Below are positions 55,916 through 64,000 of a stretch of DNA of 64,000 nucleotides, piece by piece. The stretch covers positions 1 through 64,000 of the forward strand of contig JAKSZP010012300.1 of NCBI GenBank assembly GCA_022478985.1. The letters run 5' to 3'. The notes below the pieces were generated by a model. It did not search any database. It saw only the letters and a list, made by a program, of their open reading frames with translations, and was not told the origin of the DNA. A program made the position numbers and the translations under genes. The first letter of the stretch is position 1. Each line of letters begins with the position of its first letter. The stretch is from Massospora cicadina (lineage: Eukaryota; Entomophthoromycota; Entomophthoromycetes; Entomophthorales; Entomophthoraceae).

Positions 55916-57840
55916 GATTTCCAGCAAGAATAGGATTGGGACAGGAGAATACCGCCTTGGACACTAGGTTGAATACTTCTTAAGTTCCAGCGGAGCACAA
56001 TCAATATGTACTCAACACTGCTCAGGAAAACCTTTTGCATGTGGTTCTCTTCCTATTCCTCCTTGCTACCGCCTACTCAGAGTGCAGTCCCTATGACCTT
56101 CTGTTGTGCCAGGCTAATCGATTTACTAATGATGATACTGATCCCAGGATCTAGTTTCCCTCTTTCAGAGCATATGATCTGTTGTCATATTCAGGATTCT
56201 TGGTCTGACGTCCTCAATTTCCTGGTTTTCCTCCTCATCCTCAACAGGATTTTCTTACCATCAATGTTTGTTTCAGTGCATAATTATTAATGCTCATTTA
56301 TATTTGCTCTTATTATTTTCTCATAAAAACTTCTTGGCTCATATCATTATTAATTCTTCTCTGGAGATCTTATCTCATTAATTTTGAGATTTATTTCTCC
56401 AAAATTAGAGCTTGATTGATTCCAGAGTGCATAATTTTGACTATTATAAAAGTCTGACATTCCCCTCTCATCTAGCTCATATGTAAAATTTGGAGTCTTG
56501 GTATCAACAACTTTTTGACAGCATTTATGATAAAGATCTTCAGCTCTTACAACTGATTTGTCAATCTGCATGACAGAACCTCATCTATGGTCCTTCAAGG
56601 ACTTATACTCCCATTCAAGTACCCATGGCCAGTCCTTCCGTGTAATTATTGGAAACAGTATCCGACCCCAATGAAAGCAGATTGGTGATCATCTTGAACA
56701 ACTTGCGGCCAATCCTCCCTCTGTTGTCAATTCCCAAGTTAGACTTCAAAACTCTCCTGGATTTGACTCCATTTGTGGATACTCCTACAATCATTATTGA
56801 ACTTCCCTACGCAGAATTGAGGACCCAAGTAATTGAGGCTCTATACATAGCTCTGAACACCTTTAATATCAAAAACATTCTAGATTGAGACGTTGCAGCC
56901 TATGCTCTTCACTTTGCTGGCCAAGTTCTTTGAAGTTGGGCCATGAAGCTTCCAGCCTCTGACTTCCATTACTCATTCTGCTTTTGCTTCCAAGAAGCTT
57001 GTAGTCATCATCTGCAGGATGCCATCCACTCCCTGCACGACTATCTCGTTTCTGGCGCATCCCACTGGTACCTTCCCCTTATGGCTTTGATCAGTGGCAT
57101 GATTTGGCAATCCCCGCCTAGTATACCTTGCTAAATGCCAGCCTGTATGTCCAATGTTCTTGATGAAGCCTGTCAGCAAGCACTCAAGGCCAATCTTCTG
57201 GTTCCAGTACCATATCAGAATTACTTGGGGTTATTTACTGGCTGCCTCTTCTTGTTCTGTTGCTTCCCTCCCTGATCTGGGGTTCACATTTGGTAAGTAT
57301 CAATTTGTCTATCTCTCTTCCCCTAATCACGTTCTCACAGGGATCAGCCTCCACTCAACAAACTTGGCTTTGAGTAGGTCTAGTCCGTGCTAGCATCTGA
57401 TCTCACATAGATTTCAAGGTTTGTTTACTACTACTGCAATCCATCCTCCCTCCCCCAAGAGGCAACATAGGCAAAATTATTGCTGAGTCAAGGAAAACCA
57501 ATAAAAAATTATAAAAAACATCCTTTTTATGTGTGAATTTAACACCTTTTTTCCAGCTATATTTTTATCAATCTTTTATCTTTTCTTCTTTTTATATGGG
57601 ACATAACCTTCACTCAGTTCAGAGGTCCATCTTTCTATTTATTCCCCCAAACAGGCTCCAAGGTATACTTAGACCTACCATTTTTCTAAGGTTCAGAGTT
57701 CTTATTTTTAAGACTTAACTATTTAGTTTGGTTCTGCGGTCCTTTTTGCAAACTTAACCAAATCATCAGGATATAACCATCTCAAGGGTTCAGCTATCCT
57801 TTGGGAACACTGTTTTATTATTTTTTTCATTGATCCACTG
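55916..57840. other. Unidentified segment between H integrase and its 3' LTR
   Basis: About 1.9 kb with no Ty3/gypsy domain, whereas A, B, C and D have only a few hundred bases here. On the minus strand there are acidic codons (NPVEDEEENQEIEDVRPRIL near 56260-56200). Plus-strand frames at 56649-56888 (FVDTPTIIIELPYAELRTQV) and 56943-57134 are unrecognised. It may be an extra 3' region of H or an unrecognised insertion. Confidence 0.4.
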
Positions 57841-58105
57841 CTTTAAATACTTAGCATGGACTCAATTCACTAACCTTCCATCCAAGAGGTTCTTGAAGGA
57901 GTAGGCGTCCATCACTGTCTTGGCAATAATCTTGAATGGACCTGACCACATTGTATATAACTTGTTTCTTATCCCAAAACCATGCGTATTGCAATAGGCA
58001 ACGCTTTCACCCATTTGGTATTCTAATAAGGCTGGTCAGTTCTTAGCATCTGTCATTTTTGCCTTGATCCTTTTCTTTAAGGTCATATCAAATGCTTGTA
58101 ATTGC
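57841..58105 (-). pseudogene. Element H integrase C-terminal tail
   Basis: The minus strand reads GFGIRNKLYTMWSGPFKIIA then KTVMDAYSFKNLLDGRLVN-stop-VHAKYLKQW, which is the integrase GPF tail seen also in A (GTFIIL...VHAKFLHPYHK). It is separated from the catalytic core by the solo LTR at 58106-58938. Confidence 0.8.
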
Positions 58106-58938
58106 TGTCAGACATTCTCCTTTTTGACTTAAGAAAAAGAATGTTGGAGGTAAAAGTGCTCCCAAATCTGCCACCATGATTGGCCCATCACCTGCCCAAT
58201 CCTCAAATAATATTGTGGATGTCAATGCTATGAGTACCCACAGCGAAAAGACTTTAGTGGATTCTTGGTGGAATCCTAATAACTGAAAAATATGATTTAC
58301 CACAAAAATTGGCTTAAAAAGGTAAACACTAACAGTAGGATTACTCTGACTCCTCAGTCGAATCTGAGGAGTATAACGTCGCTCAGATTGGAACTACTGC
58401 AAGGCAAGAAGATTTTGCCTGTCAATGATTGGGTGCAGGTTAACCAATCATTGCCATCTGAATCTAACCACCGCTGAGGCGCAAAGATTTTACATGAAGA
58501 TGATAGGGTAACAATTAGCCAATCATTACCATCCAAGTCCAACCATCAATGAGTTACCCAATCATTACCAGTTAAGTCTGACCACCACCGAGGTGAAAAG
58601 ATTTTACTCGCTGGTGATTGAATACAATTCGTCCAATTACTGCATGGGTTGGTTTTGCCTCAAAAATTTTATCTTCCATATGATAGGCTAAAAGCCTATA
58701 TTTCCTAATCTATATAACTGAGCTTTGCATTCTTTTACCTCAAATATTAATAGTCCTAAAATTTGAACTAGTTTAAATAGGAAAAGCTAGTATTGAAAAG
58801 GGGGCCTTTCTTGGTTTTGCCGCGCTTATCATAGTAAAAAACATAAAAACTATAAAAAGTTATTATTTTATACTTTTATTAAAAAGTAAGTTTCTCTCTC
58901 TGAGAAATTATTTGTGGCCTCCATTAGCAGATCCCACT
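58106..58938 (+). repeat. Solo LTR of the D family inside element H
   Basis: Begins TGTCAGACATTCTCC, matching the D LTR start, and ends AGATCCCACT. It is about 833 bp against 724 bp in D, the excess lying in the tandem-repeat zone at 58320-58650. Flanks ATTGC (58101-58105) and ATTAC (58939-58943) form a target duplication with one mismatch. No internal sequence, so it arose by LTR-LTR recombination. It lies opposite in strand to H and joins the two halves of the H integrase. Confidence 0.85.
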
Positions 58939-58949
58939 ATTACATCTCA

Positions 58950-59560
58950 TTCAGGATATTTAACAATCAGATCAGGCACTGCTCAGCATGTATGCCCAAT
59001 GTTGGTTACACCACCAAATATAGAATTGGCAGCAATACAGCCTTTCTTCCATATAGCAACTCAAACTGTGTTTTTCCTGTTGTCATATGATGAATTATGT
59101 TGTATGCAAATGTCACTAAACTAAGGTATGTTCCCCATGTGGAAGTTCTCCCTGTGACCAGTCTCCTCAGCGTTACAGCCAGTATTCCATTGTCCCATTC
59201 TACCAGTCCGTTCATCTCTGGCTGGTATGGTACAGACATGACTCCTTGGATCCCCATTATTTCATTAAATTGTGGGATCACATGAGATGTGAAAATTGTT
59301 CCATTGTCACTCAACAAGACCTGCAGGCATCCATGTAAATATACTACTTGATCCAGGGTAAGCCTTGCAGTGCTTATAGCTTCTACTTTCACCAGGTCCT
59401 TCATTTTGACCCATTTCGTCAGATGGTCAATTGCAACTATAATGTATTTGACTCCCACGGTACTCATGGTTAATGGTCCCATCACATCAATGGACACCAT
59501 ATGTCAAGAAAAGTCAGGGCGGACCAGTCAGTATCTAGTCATGTTCTTGTGAAGCTTGTG
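58950..59560 (-). pseudogene. Element H integrase core
   Basis: Open frame 59500-59006 (164 codons): MVSIDVMGPLTMSTVGVKYI with the first Asp, GCLQVLLSDNGTIFTSHVIP with the second Asp (SDNG kept), YQPEMNGLVEWDNGILAVTL with the Glu. So the DDE triad is complete, unlike in A, B and D. MTTGKTQFELLYGRKAVLLP ends the core. The zinc domain lies upstream near 59590-59550 in another frame. Confidence 0.88.
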
Positions 59561-59799
59561 CAACTGGCACTCCACACAACAAGCCAGATAATCTGCTATA
59601 TCATAGTTGATGGACTCTTAGCAATAATACTGGTGAATGTGATCAATTTCTTCCACAGGCCTCCATGCCTGACAACCTTATGAGTGGCTTTAACAATAGC
59701 CGGCCAAACCAAAGGTTTTGGAATTAGTAATCATATTCCATCAATCATCTTAAAACTTGTCCATCCATGGTCTTGGTGTTTTCCATTGCTTTTCAAAGC

Positions 59800-60330
59800 G
59801 CACCTTGGATTTCTCCTTTGAACATTCTCTGAAATAGCTCATCCGCTAGCTGGTATATCACTTGGACCATTGGTAACCTTGATAAGCCATACACTATGCT
59901 GAGAAGCTCCAGCTTGGTGGACCATCTCATAATTGGAATCCTGTAGCTTTAATGCCCATTGGTCCAGTCGTCCTTCTGGTTCTCTTAAATTGTGTATCCA
60001 ATGCAAAGAAGAGTGGTCCATCACCACTTAAAAATGTATTCCATGAATTTACACACAAAACTGTTTACATGCATAAATTACCGCAAGGCATTCACGCTCA
60101 GTCACAGTGTGATTACTCTAAACTGCTGAGAGTGTCCGGCTCACATGTGCTACCAGAAGTTCATCCCTGAGTTCATCCACTTGTCTCAGGATGGCGCCAA
60201 TCGCTGTTAGCAAAGCATCAGTCTGTATTATAAATTCTTGTTTGAAATTCAGATACTTCAAAATTGGAGATTCTATTAAATACTGGCGTAATGTATTTGA
60301 AAGAACTCTGGGCCTCTTCACTCCAAACGA
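59800..60330 (-). pseudogene. Element H RNase H
   Basis: FKQEFIIQTDALLTAIGAIL then RQVDELRDELLVAHVSRTLS at 60250-60118 gives the first block. Near 60110-60070 ECLAVIYACKQF-like codons follow in another frame. VMDHSSLHWIHNLREPEGRL then DQWALKLQDSNYEMVHQAGA at 60024-59900 closes the domain. Confidence 0.83.
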
Positions 60331-60439
60331 ATCCTTTTATGGATCCTTCAGCAAATGGAAGAGGGGCTCAGAGATTATTGTAACAATTTAAAATGAATCT
60401 TCAATAGTATCCGACCATTCCAAGGAACACTTAGATATC

Positions 60440-61150
60440 TCAGACTTTTTTTGGCACAGCAATTTGCTCTATGGCCTCAATTTTCTGGGCTTGCAGCTGC
60501 AGTCCACTAGAGTTGATAATGAATCCCAGATATTCCAGTTTTTTCTTGAAGAAGTAACACTTCCTTGGCTTGATCTTCAGGTTAGCTTCAGAAAGTCTCT
60601 TGAAGACTTCTTCCAAGTGGTGTAAATGGTCAGTAAATTTCCTACTGAACATATTTATATCATCAAAGTACACCAGGACGCATGACAACTTCAGGTCATT
60701 CAATATGTTGTCCATGGCCCTCTGAAACGTTGCAGTCGCATTGCATAGACCTTGGGACATCCTCATTGGTTGGTACAGCCCCTACGCGGTGATAATCATG
60801 CATTTCTCTTGGTCTTCCATTGGAAAATATTTTTGCTAAATTCCAATATTAGATCCATTGTAGAGAAATACTTTGCTTCTCCCAATCAATCTAGCGCATT
60901 GTCAATTCATGTTAGTGGATACAAATCCTTCTTCATTATCTTATTCAGCTTCCAATAATTGATCACCAACCAATTAGAGCCATCCTTTTTCTTCAAAATT
61001 AGGATAGGGCTTTCCCAGGGACTCAATGATGGAACTAGAAGCCCATGCTTCACTAGTTTACTGTTTTCTTCCTCTACTACCACTTCAGCCACCTTCAACC
61101 ATCAAATTGGTCTCATTCTTATTGGCAAACTTTCCCAGTGTTAACTTTGT
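60440..61150 (-). pseudogene. Element H reverse transcriptase
   Basis: 61098-60907 reads KHGLLVPSLSPWESPILILK then KKDGSNWLVINYWKLNKIMK. 60766-60440 reads MRMSQGLCNATATFQRAMDN, LSCVLVYFDDINMFSRKFTD and KPRKCYFFKKKLEYLGFIIN. The catalytic YFDD at 60659-60670 is intact. The stretch between 60907 and 60766 is frameshifted (LDLILEFSKNIF-like codons). Confidence 0.88.
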
Positions 61151-61824
61151 GGATTACATTTCTTGCGCATCCTAAATTGTGGTTGTCCTGAGCAAATACT
61201 TCCTAATACTTGTCAAATAATTTGAGCATCTCCTCCTGCTGTCTGTTTGTCAGATCAGTGAGTTGCTCTCAATCAACCAATAGATTGATTCTTTCAGTCA
61301 CCCCTGCCAGTAATCCCATTTCATCAAGGCTCCCAAAATCAAGGAATTTCCTCAATTCAGCCAATTGGGATTAGATGAACAAATGCAATGATCTGATTCT
61401 TCTCAATCTTCATTGGGTTCATACTTAAATTTTTCAGGAGAATTCAAGTTTTTCCATGGCCAGGCATAATCATTCCAGGAGCCACCCAAGGATCTACTCT
61501 GGACTTCTTCCAGGGGTTTCTAACTTCTCTCATACAACAGCTCATGTATCTCCAACATTAACCCCATGTCGACTATGATCTGAGATTGTAGCAGTATGGT
61601 GCTCAAATTCTCATCCTCAATATATTCCCTGATTTTCCAGGATTTCTGTAAGCATCTCTCGTCGCTTCTGGCCAACTAATTGGTATTAAAATTGGGATAA
61701 TGCCATCATTGTAGATCATATTGATGAATTTATTTTGCTAGTCAGTGGAGCTTCCCCATCTTTCTGATATACCAATGATAACGTCTGACCCAATATGGTC
61801 AACGTATTTTCCTTAAAGTTACAT

Positions 61825-62110
61825 TTAACTCCGTACTTTCATAGAAACTCTGTCCCAATCAGAATACCATAATTTTTGGTGGCAAAAACTATTGATGGGG
61901 CGGATACCACTAATAACCCAAACTTGGAGTGGCAGCGCGCTATATGCTCCACAGGAGATGGTGATATCTGGCCTGGCTGTCCCATATTCTTTCTTGTGTT
62001 CTAAATCGGGCGAGATCCTCATCTTCTTCACCAGATTGGTCAGGACAATATTGATAGGCGCTCAACTGTCAACTATTGCTCACGCCCATACTTGATTAGC
62101 TAGTATATCT
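61825..62110 (-). pseudogene. Element H protease
   Basis: The active site near 62068 reads VDS-stop-APINIVLTNLVKKM. The Gly codon of D-S-G is now TGA, a single GGA to TGA change. KMRISPDLEHKKEYGTARPD and ISCGAYSALPLQVW follow, as in A and B. Confidence 0.83.
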
Positions 62111-63620
62111 ATATATATACACTCAGAGTATTGTACATCATATTTACTGAGTGTATAGCAGCACTATTTGCTGAATTGAGGGTGTGAATTATATGCGCTG
62201 ATAGATCAAGAAATGATTCTTTAATTGCGCTAATAGGGATAGACAGGTTTTCCTCATCTAATTTGACTTTGGGCAGTTCTTTCAGATTCTCTGCAGCACA
62301 AATCTTATCTGCCAGTTGTCTCACATACAGCCAAGCAACTTCCTTAATTATTTTGGGGTCAATCCACTTTACTCTGGATCTGATTACTGCATTCACATCT
62401 AAATTGACCACTTTATATAGTTGATCCTGCACATCACCATCAATATACGGATCACTAATGTCAATTTCTTCATGTATTATATCAGGGGGAATGAATTTTT
62501 TGAGCATCTCTAAACTGTTCCCCATCTATGCTGAGGGCCCTTTTCCCAACTCCTGTGCAGGTTTGGACTCTTTTACTTGGACCACATTGATCTGTTACTT
62601 TACCTTCTTGCAGTGAACAGCGAAGTGTACTCTTCCTCCACACTGGTAACAGCGTTTTTCTTTCTTATTGATCCGCTTAAACTCTTAGGCTAAGTTCCCA
62701 GCACAGTTCAATTATTAGACTCCTTAGCGCCTTCAGTCCCTTTATAGGATTCAAATTTCATAATGGACTCAGTTTGAAAATTCTATTAGGGACATCAAAT
62801 GTAGCTCCTAGTATTTTCAAATGATTCACCTCTGAGAGATGGTAATTTTGGTAGCAAACATGGAAAACATCATTTGATGTAAATTGCAGTAGGGCCAAAG
62901 AGCTGCTTGCAGCATGATCCATGCCTCAAAATCATCCAGCACTTTCACTATGACCAAAATTTGCGATTATTGGTAGAAATGATTGGCGAAACTCACTAAT
63001 GATTCATTATAGAATTGGATCCCCATTAATTCTTGCTTGCACTTTGACATGCGCGTGGGACTTCCAAATTCTTTCATAATGAACGCCTTGGCCTCTGAGT
63101 ATGACCAGCTGTTCCCCTTTAGATGGGGTAACACTAGTTTCTGACAATTGGTGTCTAAACATTTCATCACCATCAAAGCCTTTTGACGATCACCATAACT
63201 GAACATTGTCATGTCAAATAAATGGAAAAACGCAGGGCATTATCCTGATGGAATGTAGGTAATTTTGGCGTAGCTTTAAATTCCTCTGAAGTTTCTCTAG
63301 CCACCACTCTTGGTTTGGCTATTTGTCTAACTTAAGGGGTGATTTTGGGAGTCATCTCTGAAATCACTGTGAATGCAGTCAGCATTTTTGTGGAATAGTC
63401 GCCCTCCCAAATGGAGCTCTTGGGGTCCTCTCTTTGGCATCAGTCGCCGCATAGGGCTTACATTCACATTTATGAGTCTTCAACTCTTTGACTTGCTTCA
63501 TCAGCCGCTCTATATCAGTTCTGAATTCCCATAATTGAATGCAATCCAATTCACATTCAGTTTTCAAGAATATAACTTCTCAAACTAAAGCTCCTTATCT
63601 TTAATGACGTTACTTTTCAG
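62110..63620 (-). pseudogene. Element H gag with zinc knuckle and pre-protease segment
   Basis: The N terminus is coiled-coil-like (LWEFRTDIERLMKQVKELKT at 63540-63480). The capsid at 63212-62967 reads MTMFSYGDRQKALMVMKCLD, WSYSEAKAFIMKEFGSPTRM and LMGIQFYNESLVSFANHFYQ. The CCHC knuckle CYQCGGRVHFAVHC (62651-62610) is perfect. The pre-protease segment at 62525-62109 has LDVNAVIRSRVKW and ENLSIPISAIKESFLDLSAH. Confidence 0.82.
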
Positions 63621-63814
63621 AGTAACTTATTGCCAAATCTAGAGACATCTTTGACTCTTTCCTCGATCTTGGTAACTCTCTCCTCCAAGGCAGTGAATTC
63701 TTGATGATCCGCAGAATTTAAGGCGTTCTTGTTGATGGTTGCCAACTCCATATAGAGTTTTCTTAGCTCATCCTTGTACAAAATCTTGTCCTAGTGTATC
63801 CTACTCAACTACAA

Positions 63815-63833
63815 CCTCTGTAGTGAGCACCAG
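63815..63833 (-). promoter_or_regulatory. Element H primer-binding site
   Basis: Minus strand TGGTGCTCACTACAGAGG, two bases inside the 5' LTR, almost the same as the D site. Confidence 0.72.
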
Positions 63834-63835
63834 AT

Positions 63836-64000
63836 TGTTAAAATTTAGGGGCTTCGCTGCTCATTCAAAAATATTAACCCCTAATTGATAACTGCACAAG
63901 TTTGTTTTGTGCGCTCCTTGCGTTGTCTGATGATATATGGTATATGATTATAATAGCATGAAGACTATTATCGTTGTTTGATAGATAACCAGTGTGGGTC
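63836..64000 (-). repeat. Element H 5' LTR (truncated by the window)
   Basis: Matches 54810-54978 of the 3' LTR (TAACTGCACA, TGATATATGGTATATGATT, AATAGCATGAAGACTATT, ACCAGTGTGGGTC). The remainder, about 920 bp, lies beyond the window. Confidence 0.88.

Larger units (their letters stand above)
54810..64000 (-). mobile_element. Ty3/gypsy LTR retrotransposon H (runs off the window)
   Basis: Minus-strand element. The 3' LTR is 54810-55897. The first 165 bases of the 5' LTR are at 63836-64000. Both start TGTTAAA.TT.AGGGGCTT in plus-strand reading. Internal order on the minus strand is gag with CCHC knuckle, protease, RT, RNase H, integrase. It is inserted in element G. A solo LTR of the D family (58106-58938) sits inside its integrase. 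The RT box YFDD and integrase DDE residues are intact, but gag-pol is broken by stops and frameshifts, including a TGA in the protease triad. Confidence 0.9.

Noticed and set aside
56006..56290. Hydrophobic plus-strand frame as a membrane protein
   Set aside because: Pyrimidine-rich strand gives Leu/Ser/Phe by composition; no start context, motif or homologous frame elsewhere in the window.

Overview
The window is about 64 kb of AT-rich eukaryotic DNA that is almost entirely transposable-element wreckage. The one recognisable cellular gene, an N-terminal protein methyltransferase, has very short GT-AG introns (about 41 to 46 bp). That, together with the Ty3/gypsy-dominated landscape, suggests a fungus with a large repeat-rich genome. 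I cannot name the lineage from the sequence.

Layout. 1-1320 is gene-free AT-rich DNA. A minus-strand LINE begins at about 1321 (its 3' end) and is split by later insertions: a solo LTR (3672-4577), Ty3/gypsy element A (5092-12236, + strand, TSD GTGAG), element B (13532-20110, +) and element C (20623-30871, +). Element C itself carries an unclassified, solo-LTR-like insertion in gag (23007-23935) and a GC-richer 1.77 kb non-autonomous LTR element in its integrase (27718-29482). LINE remnants may continue after C to about 32.4 kb. An 87-bp piggyBac-like miniature element with TTAA flanks lies at 32784-32870. Element D (33072-40881, - strand, perfect TSD CCTAG) follows, with a full-length tRNA-derived SINE in its 5' LTR.

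From 40882 to 44321 is a small island of apparently ancestral DNA with two more SINEs and the methyltransferase gene (42617-43403, - strand). From 44322 the transposons resume. The 5' LTR of + strand element G is split by element F (about 44989-51652, - strand), a chromodomain-bearing Ty3/gypsy element of a different clade. G continues as gag and protease (52022-54809) and is then broken by element H (54810 to beyond the window end, - strand). H contains a solo LTR of the D family (58106-58938).

Elements A, B, C, D, G and H share one architecture: coiled-coil gag, zinc knuckle where readable, aspartic protease, RT, RNase H, integrase. All have a primer-binding-like sequence close to TGGTGCTCACTACAGGG next to the 5' LTR, except that A shares only its first nine bases. 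No element has an intact polyprotein; stops and frameshifts are frequent, and several catalytic Asp codons have become Asn. The SINE 3' tails resemble the 3' end of the LINE, which suggests the LINE mobilised them. The methyltransferase carries small indels, mostly in A-runs, but no substitution-type stops, so it may be a working gene with assembly errors.
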